This document shows, piece by piece, positions 10,976 through 19,912 of a DNA stretch of 64,000 bases (position 1 is its first letter; each line of letters begins with the position of its first letter). Both the position numbers and the translations under genes were made by a program. Location of the stretch: positions 603,498,616 to 603,562,615 of the forward strand of contig CM053026.1 of NCBI GenBank assembly GCA_028564925.1. Reading direction: 5' to 3'. The notes under the pieces are model-generated. The model saw only the letters and a program-made list of their open reading frames with translations. It had not been told where the DNA came from and made no database searches. Origin of the DNA: Lithobates sylvaticus (Eukaryota; Chordata; Amphibia; Anura; Ranidae).

Positions 10976-12084
10976 ATGACCCGAAAAAGCCAGATGGACA
11001 TCGCGGGCCCAGAAATCCAAGATGGCGCCGCCGCGCTTACAGCGAAAGGGACGCCACGAGGCCCAGACAAATCAAGCCACAAGGCAAGTAAACCTCCCAA
11101 ATCTGTGGGGAAAGAAGGCCCAAAGGACATGCTATACTATGCCCAGAGAATGTCAGGGGTGAGCGGCCTGGAGCAGCCGTCCCGCGCCAGTGACCAAATA
11201 CATAGGCCGCAAAGCCTGCAGCCTATACAAGGCCCTGCATGCTGGGGTGAGGAGGAGGGGGAAGGGGAAGCAGCTCCGGACCCGCAGGCCCAAGACTCCC
11301 AGGAAGACCCACAGCCCACCTTGGCAGACATACTTAATGCAGTGCATAAATGTACAGCATCTGTTAACACTTTGAAAGAGCAGTTTGGGGGCCTCAGGGA
11401 AGATGTGTCCCTGCTAAGACAAGACATGCAGAAAATCAGGGAACGCACCACTGCGGTGGAAAGTAGGGTCAGCGAAATGGAGGACTATGTGCAACCCATG
11501 GCCCAGGACACTAGAGCTGCCCTACAAATGGCACAAGATGCATTCGATCGTGCAGAAGATTTGGAAAATCGCTTGCGCAGGAATAACGTTCGCATAGTGG
11601 GTCTGCCAGAGAAGGTGGAGGGCAGGGACCCCACTGCATACATAGAAGGATGGCTCCTCGAAGTTTTTTTGGTAAAAATGCGTTTTCCCCATTGTTTGGG
11701 GTGGAAAGAGCGCACAGGGTGCCCTCCCGCCCCCCACCACCAGGGGGCCCCCCCAGGTCGTTTCTTGCAAGAATACTACACTACCGAGACAGAGAGGCAG
11801 TACTCCGTCAAGCCAGAGAGAAAGCAAACATCCAGTTTAATGGGGCCCGGGTGTCCTTTTACCCAGATTTTTCAGCAGATGTTCAGAGGCGCAGAGCCAA
11901 ATTCCAGGACGTTAAGCGTAGACTCAGGACCCTACAAATTCCATATGCTATGCTGTACCCCGCTAAACTCAGAATTGCAGTCAGAGGCCAAGCCCAATTC
12001 TTTGAGACAGCCAAAGAGGCCGCATCCTGGCTAGACCGCAACGAACAGGCCCTGCGAAGACGTGCACAGGAGGATGAAGACTGA
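10976..12084 (+). pseudogene. L1 ORF1 (RNA-binding chaperone protein), one frameshift
   Basis: Encodes the L1 nucleic-acid chaperone that coats the element RNA. From MTRKSQMDIAG (ATG 10976) it has a low-complexity N-terminus, a predicted coiled coil at about 11340-11560 (heptad-like, with FGGLREDVSLLRQDMQKI), and the RRM start RRNNVRIVGLPEKVEGRD. The reading then changes frame and continues as the RRM/C-terminal domain with RSFLARILHYRDREAVLRQA, RVSFYPDFSADVQRRR and YAMLYPAKLRI, stopping at 12082-12084. The shift lies at or near the seven-T run at 11663-11669, where a one-base length change is easy. Full length would be about 370 residues, normal for ORF1. An alternative start at 10913 is in the same frame. 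Confidence 0.85.
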
Positions 12085-12202
12085 CACTGTTGCAGACACG
12101 CTACTTGGTAAACACATAAGTTCACGGATGAGCGAATGCTCCTTTACCTCTCTTGTTTACTAGGGGGATGATCCCCCACATACTTGGTTCAGTTTACACT
12201 CC

Positions 12203-12577
12203 TTGGCTAGGGGACAATATATCACAAAGCATCAAGAGAGCACTTTGGTTACTACGACGTTAAAGCTTAAAGTGACTGTCGCATGCGATGGGCGCCAGAA
12301 GGGCGCCAATGTTGTTGTTTACCCTGCCCGGTTGGCAGAGGTCCAGGTTTATAGGCCTATTAAGGCCGTAAGTTTTACTAACATTCTACTTTCTGGCTAC
12401 TGTTTGACATACCAGGTACACCGCTTGAAGGAGGAATACCACGATCGACTACACAGAAGATACACTGTAAGACTGAGACACTGGAGTCTACCCACACATT
12501 TATCTGATGGACCGTATGTATGCTTACACCCACACATAATCCGCCACAGGACATTCATATTTAGGATACATGGCTAA
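12203..12577 (+). CDS. Hypothetical 124-codon inter-ORF frame overlapping the ORF2 start
   Basis: Lies in the 485-bp space between ORF1 and ORF2 and overlaps the ORF2 ATG by 8 bases (stop TAA at 12575-12577). The predicted protein is basic and rich in H, R and Y, with no domain I recognise. An internal stretch reads RLKEEYHDRLHRRYTVRLRH. The overlap could matter for ORF2 translation, for example by termination-reinitiation, or the frame may be chance: 485 bp of sequence can hold one such frame. It is not among the standard L1 proteins. Codon-conservation analysis across copies would be needed to call it a gene. Confidence 0.3.
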   Translation: MARGQYITKHQESTLVTTTLKLKVTVACDGRQKGANVVVYPARLAEVQVYRPIKAVSFTNILLSGYCLTYQVHRLKEEYHDRLHRRYTVRLRHWSLPTHLSDGPYVCLHPHIIRHRTFIFRIHG

Positions 12578-15500
12578 AATTCCCTTGGTATCTTGGAATA
12601 TTCGGGGCCTACACTCCCCCTTAAAGAGGACCATGACTTTTATGTGCTTGAAGAAATTTCTACCTGGGGTAATCTGCCTCCAAGAAACACATTTGACCAC
12701 TGACACGGAATGTTTCTTAAGATATTCATGGGTAGGGAAAGCTTACCACTCTACACATACCTCCTTTTCAAGGGGGGTAAGTGTATTGATACATGCTGCC
12801 CTGGACTACCAGGAATTTGAAAGTGTTATAGATAAGGAGGGGAGATTTGTCTTTTTACATTGTAGATTCAATACGTTGATATGTGTACTGGCCTGCATTT
12901 ACATCCCTCCGCCGTTCACAGCGGCGGTACTCCGGCTCCTCCTGACTTTTCTGGATGGTAGGCCTGATGTGCCGCTGCTAGTGCTCGGGGATTTTAACTG
13001 CTGTCTGGATTTGGTGGCGGATAGACACCCCAGCCCTAGACCCTCTGCCCTCTCCAGGGGCACCCCCCTGGCGCGGTTGTTGCAAGAGGTGGGATGGGTT
13101 GATGTCTGGCGACACCGTAACCCAGGCGCGAAACAATTTACATGCTTTTCCAAAACCCATGGTTCACTGTCAAGGATAGATTTGGGGGTGGGGAACTTGA
13201 GCATGCTCCCGTATGTGGCAGACCTCACTCATAGACCCCGTAGTATCTCTGACCACTCGTCTCTGGTGGTTCAACTTATAGTGGCCCCTCCCAGCAATAT
13301 GCCTAGAGCCCCCTGGAAATTTAATGCCTTCTGGCTGAAATTATTTCGCTCTCATGAGGAGATTGAGGGGAGCATGCGCGGGTTCTTCGCCCTCCAAGAT
13401 CCGAATGGTTCTAGAATAATGCAATGGGACGCCTTCAAGGCGCATTTGCGGGGAGTATTGATTGCTGAAATGAACAAAGTGAAGCGGGACTCGACAGCTC
13501 TACTGCAGGAGGTTGAAACTAAAACTCAAGAGCTAGAACAGACGTACATAGATAACCCCACCGAGCTAAATAAGGAGTCATGGCAGGCTGCACAGAGTGC
13601 GTATCAACACCTGTTATCCTCCTCAGCAGAAAAAAAACGCTTCTTTAAGCAACAGGCGTTCTTTGAGGAGGGGGAAAAGACCGGGCGCCTCCTGGCGCGG
13701 ATCTCTGCCTCTCATCAACGCTCGCCAGCCATAGGGGCAATTAAGACCCCAGCGGGCACTCTGGTGAGTCAGCCAGAATTGGTAATGCAGGAACTTACTA
13801 GGTTCTATGAAAATTTATACTGTTCGGGCCAGGCGTATGCCCAAGAAGACTTGGATATATACCTGAATCAGTTGGACTTCCCGGAACTTTCCGCTAGTCA
13901 GCGGGACTTCCTGGAGGCCCCACTTACATCGGAGGAACTACAGGCAGCCGCGGGGACCTTTCCGGGTGGCAAAGCCCCGGGGGAGGACGGACTGCCTATA
14001 GAAATTTACAAGCAATATGCTGAAATACTTATACCACAGCTCACCCAGGTTTTCAACGCAGCCAAAACAGGGGGTAACCTCCCCCGGTCTATGTCCAAAG
14101 CAAATATAGTTCTCCTACTAAAACCTGAGAAGGACCCCACGGACCCTGGGTCTTACCGTCCGATATCTTTGCTTCAAAGTGATGTAAAGATTCTGGCTAA
14201 GGCACTGGCCGTCAGACTAAACGAGGTGGTCACATCTATTGTGCATGGAGACCAAGCAGGCTTCATGCCCAATAAATCTACTGCAGTGAACTTAAGGAGG
14301 CTCTACCTCAATATGCAGACACAGGCCGACAACATGGGAAGCAGGGCTCTACTGTCACTAGACGCCACTAAAGCATTCGACAGCATAGACTGGAACTATC
14401 TGTGGGCGGTCCTACTGAAATTTGGGTTCGGCCCCAATTTTATCGCCTGGGTAAAACTTCTATACAGTCAACCCCGGGCAGCCATTAGGGGGTCGGGATC
14501 ACTATCTAGAGAATTTGAGTTGAGGCGGGGTACGAGACAGGGGTGCCCCCTGTCCCCCCTCCTCTTCGCCCTGGCTATAGAGCCACTGGCCATGGGGATC
14601 AGGGCCAACCAGAGCATAGTGGGATTCCAATATAAGAATTTACATGAAAAGGTCATGCTTTATGCGGACGACACCCTACTCCTACTGGGGGATACGGATG
14701 CCTCACTGAAAGAAGCTATGGCCACTATTACTAAATTTGGGAGGTTTTCCGGACTGTTGATTAACTGGTCCAAGTCTGCGCTACTCCTGCTGGATGGAAA
14801 CGAGACACAAATTATTAATTCCGCCTGCCCCATACCAGTGGCCACGACCTTCAAGTATTTGGGCATCCACATCTCTGCCAAGCCCAGGGACTTTATACAC
14901 TTAAATGTTGCCCCAATGCTGATAAGGCTCAGGGACAAAGTTAAAACATGGAAGACACTCTTTCTCTCGGTTGCGGGTAGGGTGAATCTAATCAAGATGA
15001 TCCTTATGCCGCAACTGTTATACCTCCTTCATAACACCCCTATGGTCATCCCCTTAAAAACATTCCACATTATAAATGCCATTTTCCGCAGTCTCATTTG
15101 GAAAGATAAACGCCCTAGGATCAAATTAGAACACTTGCAAAGGCCTAAAGACTGTGGTGGATTGGCAATGCCAAACCCATGGCTCTATTACCTGGCTGCA
15201 CAGCTGCAGCACCTTGTAGGGATGTTCCCAATACCGGAGGGGGGAGACAGCGCCCCGCCAAGCTCATCACACGCCTTAATGCTGCACAATGTCCGTAGAG
15301 GCCCTGTACCTATGGCATTGGAGGCTTTATCCTTCACCAAACCACACAAGAAATTTCCTACCCTCAACCTAATTCAGAAAGTCTGGAATAAGGCCAAATA
15401 CATTCAAAAGGCAGATGGCTACACGGAATATAGTCCAATTTGGTGGAACGACACTTACACAGAACTGGCCAAGTTGCAGTCAGGAGAAAAATGGAGGAGG

Positions 15501-16382
15501 GCGGGGATCACACACTTGAAACAAATATTCTGCAACGGGATACTTCGCCCGTTTGCAGACCTGCAGAACACATATAATCTTCCAACGTCTATGCAATTCC
15601 ATTATATTCAGCTTCGCCACGCTGTGGTGGCGCAGAGTGCCTCCTCAGGGTGGCGGCTGTCGCTGGTCCCTGCTTTCCGCCTCCTGGAGGAGGCTGCCTC
15701 ATCAAAAGGATTTATATCCCAATGCTACTCTATCCTGCTACAGTCTGTGATGGAGCGGCATCCTCTGGGGGTCAGGGAGAAATGGGAGGCTGACGCGGGA
15801 CCCTTAGATGGGGAACAGTGGGAAGAAATATGCCAGGCGGTGGGTAGTAGCTCTCTAAATATTTCACAACGATTAACCCAATTGTACATCCTTCTTAGAA
15901 CGTACTATACCCCTCATAGGCTACACTTAATGAATCCGCAACTAGATCCCATATGCACCAGATGTAAGAGAGAACACGGGAGCCTCATTCATATGCTGTG
16001 GCGCTGCCCCAAACTACACACTTACTGGAACGCAGTGGTGACCACAGTCAACACTGTGTTCCAAATATCACTCCAGCAGGATCCGAGAGCATGCCTCTTG
16101 GGTGCTCTGGGAGAATATGGATGGGAGGAAAGCTGCAGGGAGGCAGTACATAGAGTCTTATTCCAAGCCAGGAAGCTGATTATGGTACATTGGCGAGCAG
16201 AGGAACCCCCGACCACAAAGGAATGGATTGCAAACATAGGTAGGACCTTAAGAATGGAAAAACTGATATATCAGCACAGAGGTGCCCCACAAAAATTTGA
16301 GAAACTCTGGGAAAAATGGCTGGATACGCCAGGCCTGGCTCCGGAGGATATGGTATTGGACAGACTATTGGGATTACATTAG
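12570..16382 (+). CDS. L1/Tx1-type ORF2: endonuclease-reverse transcriptase, 1270 aa, intact
   Basis: The replication enzyme of the LINE. Residues 1-235 form an APE-type endonuclease, with SWNIRG (8-13), QETH (38-41), GDFN (140-143), SRIDL (201-205) and SDHS (227-230) all present. Residues 465-760 carry the reverse transcriptase: GKAPGEDGLP (467-476), YRPISLL (529-535), SLDATKAFD (596-604), GTRQGCPLSPLLF (654-666) and the catalytic YADD (698-701). Near the C-terminus (1129-1147) is the L1-type cysteine-histidine motif CTRC…H…C. No internal stop or shift over 1270 codons, the usual ORF2 length. The start at 12570 gives MAKIPLVSWNIRG, the right distance from the endonuclease motif. Likely translated by reinitiation after ORF1 or the 12203-12577 frame. 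Confidence 0.93.
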   Translation: MAKIPLVSWNIRGLHSPLKRTMTFMCLKKFLPGVICLQETHLTTDTECFLRYSWVGKAYHSTHTSFSRGVSVLIHAALDYQEFESVIDKEGRFVFLHCRFNTLICVLACIYIPPPFTAAVLRLLLTFLDGRPDVPLLVLGDFNCCLDLVADRHPSPRPSALSRGTPLARLLQEVGWVDVWRHRNPGAKQFTCFSKTHGSLSRIDLGVGNLSMLPYVADLTHRPRSISDHSSLVVQLIVAPPSNMPRAPWKFNAFWLKLFRSHEEIEGSMRGFFALQDPNGSRIMQWDAFKAHLRGVLIAEMNKVKRDSTALLQEVETKTQELEQTYIDNPTELNKESWQAAQSAYQHLLSSSAEKKRFFKQQAFFEEGEKTGRLLARISASHQRSPAIGAIKTPAGTLVSQPELVMQELTRFYENLYCSGQAYAQEDLDIYLNQLDFPELSASQRDFLEAPLTSEELQAAAGTFPGGKAPGEDGLPIEIYKQYAEILIPQLTQVFNAAKTGGNLPRSMSKANIVLLLKPEKDPTDPGSYRPISLLQSDVKILAKALAVRLNEVVTSIVHGDQAGFMPNKSTAVNLRRLYLNMQTQADNMGSRALLSLDATKAFDSIDWNYLWAVLLKFGFGPNFIAWVKLLYSQPRAAIRGSGSLSREFELRRGTRQGCPLSPLLFALAIEPLAMGIRANQSIVGFQYKNLHEKVMLYADDTLLLLGDTDASLKEAMATITKFGRFSGLLINWSKSALLLLDGNETQIINSACPIPVATTFKYLGIHISAKPRDFIHLNVAPMLIRLRDKVKTWKTLFLSVAGRVNLIKMILMPQLLYLLHNTPMVIPLKTFHIINAIFRSLIWKDKRPRIKLEHLQRPKDCGGLAMPNPWLYYLAAQLQHLVGMFPIPEGGDSAPPSSSHALMLHNVRRGPVPMALEALSFTKPHKKFPTLNLIQKVWNKAKYIQKADGYTEYSPIWWNDTYTELAKLQSGEKWRRAGITHLKQIFCNGILRPFADLQNTYNLPTSMQFHYIQLRHAVVAQSASSGWRLSLVPAFRLLEEAASSKGFISQCYSILLQSVMERHPLGVREKWEADAGPLDGEQWEEICQAVGSSSLNISQRLTQLYILLRTYYTPHRLHLMNPQLDPICTRCKREHGSLIHMLWRCPKLHTYWNAVVTTVNTVFQISLQQDPRACLLGALGEYGWEESCREAVHRVLFQARKLIMVHWRAEEPPTTKEWIANIGRTLRMEKLIYQHRGAPQKFEKLWEKWLDTPGLAPEDMVLDRLLGLH

Positions 16383-16413
16383 GATTGTGTATATATGCAG
16401 TGCAGTAATGATG

Positions 16414-16600
16414 AATAAAGGAAAGGGATATGGGATGGTGAAACTTGCCATGGCACAATGGCCGACTGAAACTGTACTGATAATGATGACACCTGTGTAC
16501 TGTATGGACAAACTGTATTGCTACTTTGAATTCAATGTTGCTTCAAGTGTAATGTACCTGTGCAATTTAAATAAACACTTTTGTTGGATAAAAAAAAAAA
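16414..16600 (+). terminator. L1 3' end: poly(A) signals and A-tail
   Basis: AATAAA occurs at 16414-16419 and again at 16570-16575, the latter about 20 bases before the A-run that begins at 16590 and merges with the AAA of the target duplication at 16601. This marks the true 3' end of the LINE transcript. Confidence 0.8.
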
Positions 16601-16615
16601 AAATATTACCGTGTT
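16601..16615 (+). repeat. 3' target-site duplication of the L1 (15 bp)
   Basis: AAATATTACCGTGTT, identical to 10791-10805. The last seven bases are also the first bases of the MITE starting at 16609. Confidence 0.9.
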
Positions 16616-16734
16616 TCCCCGAAAGTAAGACAGTGTCTTACTTTCTTTTTATCCCTAAAAGCCCCACTATGTCTTACTTTCGGGGTATGTCTTATATTGG
16701 GAAAAAATTGTCGGCTCGGGGCACATCTGGGCAT

Positions 16735-16932
16735 ATTATGGGGCACATCAGGGAAAATTATAGGGCACATAGCACATTATGGGGCACATAGCACATCAGG
16801 GCACATTATGGGGCACATAGCACATCTGGGCACATTATGGGGCACATAGCACATCTGGGCACATTATGGGGCACATAGCACATCTGGGCACATTATGGGG
16901 CACATAGCACATCTGGGCACATTATGGGGCAT
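16735..16932 (+). repeat. 29-bp tandem repeat inside the TA MITE
   Basis: Units of the type GCACATTATGGGGCACATAG plus CACATCTGG are repeated about four to five times with few differences, preceded and followed by degenerate units. Probably a local slippage expansion within this MITE copy. Confidence 0.75.
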
Positions 16933-17001
16933 GGGGCACATTAGGGCATCAGGGCATGGGGCACATTACAGGGCATCTTACACTGGGGATCTTACTTGCG
17001 A

Positions 17002-17225
17002 GCATGCAGAGTAGCGCAGGAAGCGTCTGTCTGTCATAAGTTTTCTCTCATGTCACGCTGCTCGCTCCCTGGCGGCCCCTCCTCTCTTCTCGTCTATCCC
17101 AGATGATGTCTCAAGCCAATGGGGATTGACGAGAAGAGAGGAGGGGCCGCCGGGGAGCGAGCAGCGCTGAGTGACATGAGAGAAAACGTATGACAGATAG
17201 ACGCTTCCTGCGCTACTCTGCATGC
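17002..17225. repeat. Large foldback inside the TA MITE
   Basis: The left arm GCATGCAGAGTAGCGCAGGA (17002 on) pairs with the right arm ending TGCGCTACTCTGCATGC (17225), and the inner arms around GGCCCCTCCTCTCTTCTCGTC (about 17075-17095) pair with GACGAGAAGAGAGGAGGGGCC (about 17128-17148). Near-perfect arms of about 100 bp. A transcript would form a long hairpin. Confidence 0.8.
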
Positions 17226-17590
17226 ATCTCATTCGGCTCTGGCGGCGGCTCTGGTCCTGCAAAGGGAACTCTTTGTTCCCTTCCATCACTGGAGGCAAAT
17301 CCCCCGTGTTTCCCCGATAGTAAGACATATGTCTTACTTTCGGGGTACGGCTTACATTAGCTGACCCCTCTGAAACTCCCGATACGTCTTACAATCGGGG
17401 GTGTCTTACTATCGGGGAAACACGGTAGGTGTGTCTGTGGGAGAAGGAGATGATTATAGCAGACAGTATCAAACAGCCTTTTTACACAATGCAGAGGATT
17501 ATCCCCTTAGGTTCCACACTAAGGGGCATAACAAGCATGCTTTACTGCACATACAGACTGATTTTACTGTTGGGTTTAGTAACACTTTAA

Positions 17591-18890
17591 TCATTAACCT
17601 GGGGTGGCATATTTATTGTTAACAAAGTGTTCCATATTTCAATACGCCCCTGTCCACAGACCACGTTACCTACCACCACACATTTGTAGGGAAGAGACCC
17701 TTGACCTCTCAACATTGGAATAAGCTGCTTTGTCAATGCAGGTATTTGGAAGCTGGCAGTTGGTTATAGGGGGATGAGGATTACAGGAGGTAGTGTATTA
17801 GCAAGGTTGCAGTGTGGTGCCAGGTGTGATGAACATGAGGATGAAGATGGCGGGGGGTGGGGTGTTAGTAAGGTATCAGTGGGGTGCCAGTTGTGATGAG
17901 GATGAGAGGGGGTGGGGTTTTAGCAAGTTATCAGTGGGGTGCCAGGTGTGATGAGGATGAGAGGGGGTGGGGTTTTAGCAAGTTATCAGTGGGGTGCCAG
18001 GTGTGATGAGGAAGGTCGCAGTGGGTGCCAGGTGGCAGGAGGATGATGATGACGGGGGTAGTGTGTTAGCAAGGTGGCGGCTGCCCTGGGCACTGTGGTA
18101 TCATGGGAGGTGGGGGCACCACAAGGAGATTAGGGGTGGGGATTCATGTTGAAAGGGAGAATTTGGGGATGGCAGAGGGTAAGAATTGTTCTAGGAAGGC
18201 AAAAATTTGGAGGGGGGGGTTAGGAAAATGGGTGATTTACATTGGATGAGGGAAAGAGGATTTGTGCTAGGTGGAGGGATTTGAAAGGTTTGTGCTAGAT
18301 GAGGTCATATTGTAGAGGAGGGAAAGGATTTGTGCTCGGAGGATTTATTTATTTATTTGGGGGGGGGGTTGTGCTAATAGGGGTGATTGGGAGTATTTGT
18401 GCTAGGAGGGGAAATTTGAGGCGGAGGATTTGTGCTAGGAGGAGTGATTTTTTCTTAGGGGGGGGGGGGGGGGGGGATTACGGAGTGAGATCATTTAAAC
18501 TGGGAAGGGGGGATTTCAGCAGGGGGTGGATTTGTACTGGGTGGAGGGGGAGTTTATGCTTCGGGGGTAAGCGTGCGATTAGTGCTCTATTTTTTGGGGA
18601 GGGAGGGAAATTTTGCTGACACATAATGCTCATACATCTTGGGGGGCTGCAGTTTGGCATGTTCACCCTGTGCTCTAAATGACCTTGTCCCGGCACTGGT
18701 GGTGTGCCAGGTGGGATGAGGATGACAGGGGAGAGAAAGAGAGAAAAATAGGAAAGGCACAGAAAGACGGACCACAAATCTGAAAAAAATAAAACATAAC
18801 ACATTTTTGGCATGATCTGTATTATGTATGGATTTAGAAATTGGGGAATAAATGTATTTTTAAAAGTTTAGAAATATCTATTGCCTCATA
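17591..18890. repeat. G-rich decayed minisatellites; no gene
   Basis: At about 17826-18010 a 55-bp unit containing GATGAGGATGAGAGGGGGTG and AGTTATCAGTGGGGTGCCAG occurs about three times almost unchanged. From about 18180 to 18640 the sequence is an irregular series of GGATTTGTGCTAGGAGG-like units, with G-runs including one of about 18 at 18459-18476. The 106-codon frame at 18299-18619 is a product of this low complexity. The last part (18680-18890) shows no recognised feature. Confidence 0.6.
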
Positions 18891-19169
18891 TGTATGTCTG
18901 CAGGCTGTAACTGATGCTGTTGAGAGGTAAAAAAAAGAACACTGCAAAAAACATGTACAGTGGTGTTATCTCGTTATGGGAATCACTGCCTCTTGAGATC
19001 CACTACATCCTGTTTCCTCGTGTTTTTTTGGGAGGTGGATCATCCATCAATCAAGATGTGACATCCCACTCACTGTGTTCTTTTTTAGTTACTGGGCATG
19101 GAGGAGAAGGGAGGGACAGGGCTGTCATTAAGGATCTGTATACATGCCCAAATGTGTGATGTCAATACC

Positions 19170-19908
19170 ATGTGACCTAAACAGCTCAACTGAAACAGGA
19201 AATGTTCTCTCCAGCAATAGAGACCAAACTGAGCATGTGCATCAGGACTACGCTCACTTTGTCTTATCTGGACTTGTCCAGAGGGACCGTGCAGGAGGGG
19301 GTAGATCTGTGCATACAGGAACAAACAGCCTTTTAACACAATGCAGAGGATTAATCACTTAAAGCGGAGTTCCACCCAAAAATGGAACTTACGCTTTTCT
19401 GGTTTCTCTCACATTTGGCACCTTTCAGGGAGGAGGGGGGAGAAGATACCTGTCTAATACAGGTATTTTGCTCCCACTTCCAGTCATAGATACCCAAGTC
19501 ACCCGCGGGTATCCACTTCCGGCGCCTTCTCCTCCCCCCCGCTGTCTTCTGGGAGACACATAGGTCCCAGAACACAGGGGGAACCAGTGGGATAGCGCAG
19601 CGCAAGTTGCGCATGCGCAGAGTCGCGCATGCAAAGTAGGGGACCAGGAAGTGAAGTCGCAAGGCTTCACTTCCTGACTCCCTTACAGAAGATGGCGGCG
19701 TCAGCACCCAACAGCCGAGGGACAGATCGGCTTCGGGTGCCGACATCGCGGGCACCCTGGACAGGTAAATGTTTGTAGTATTTGTAGCTGCTGACTTTAA
19801 AAAAAATTAAAAATTGGCGGAACTCCGCTTAAAGTTCCACAGTGAGTATAACAAGCATGCTATTCTGCATATACAGACAGATTTTACTGTTGTGGGTTTA
19901 GTAACACT
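19170..19908. mobile_element. Second AGTGTTACTAAAC-type element (E2), split by a MITE
   Basis: The right end GGGTTTAGTAACACT precedes TTAA at 19909-19912, identical to the E1 right end. Matches to E1 include CAGCAATAGAGACCAAACTG (compare about 10750), ACAATGCAGAGGATTA and ATAACAAGCATGC. The left boundary is not clear and may lie further upstream. The MITE at 19363-19828 interrupts it at a TTAA that in E1 is still the uninterrupted CTTAGGTTCC (17505-17514). Confidence 0.65.
19363..19828. mobile_element. TTAAAG-class MITE with GCGGAGTTCC inverted ends
   Basis: TTAA at 19359-19362 and 19829-19832 flank the element. The left end AGCGGAGTTCCACCC is mirrored by GGCGGAACTCCGC on the right. The interior is GC-rich with CGCATGCGCAGAGTCGCGCATGC-type self-complementary motifs near 19610-19632. 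A second copy lies at 28744-29237. Non-coding. Confidence 0.8.
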
Positions 19909-19912
19909 TTAA

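Larger units (their letters stand above)
10806..16600 (+). mobile_element. Near full-length L1/Tx1-type LINE with intact ORF2
   Basis: A 5.8-kb non-LTR retrotransposon. It starts GGGGGCGTGGCCAAGACC, followed by a 5' UTR of about 170 bp, ORF1 (10976-12084, one frameshift), an inter-ORF stretch of 485 bp, ORF2 (12570-16382), a 3' UTR of about 190 bp with poly(A) signals, and an A-run. A perfect 15-bp duplication flanks it (10791-10805 and 16601-16615). The 5' end looks complete and the duplication shows no decay, so insertion was recent on the scale of this region. It copies itself by endonuclease nicking and target-primed reverse transcription. The frameshift in ORF1 suggests this copy cannot retrotranspose alone. 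The finer clade, L1 proper versus Tx1, is not settled by eye. Confidence 0.92.
16609..17425. mobile_element. TA-flanked MITE with CCGTGTTTCCCC inverted ends
   Basis: The left end CCGTGTTTCCCCGAAAGTAA and the right end TACTATCGGGGAAACACGG are inverted copies, each next to TA (16607-16608 and 17426-17427), as for Tc1/mariner-type insertions. Phrases such as GTCTTACTTTCGGGG recur near both ends (16632-16690 and 17330-17415). The interior has a 29-bp tandem array and a large foldback, listed separately. It sits in outer element E1, and the L1 inserted at its left tip. Similar repeats are known in many vertebrates; no protein is encoded here. Confidence 0.8.
10458..17586. mobile_element. Outer AGTGTTACTAAAC element (E1), split by a MITE and an L1
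   Basis: The left end AGTGTTACTAAACCC follows TTAA (10454-10457); the right end GGGTTTAGTAACACT precedes TTAA (17587-17590). Its own DNA is 10458-10796 and about 17428-17586, roughly 500 bp. The rest is later insertions: a TA-flanked MITE (16609-17425), which the L1 (10806-16600) then entered at its very first bases. The right part (17480-17586) is closely matched by copy E2 near 19330-19908, which confirms the family. Non-coding; TTAAAG-type end. Confidence 0.8.

Noticed and set aside
18299-18619. 106-codon glycine- and arginine-rich frame
   Set aside because: Low-complexity G-rich sequence with no codon constraint visible.
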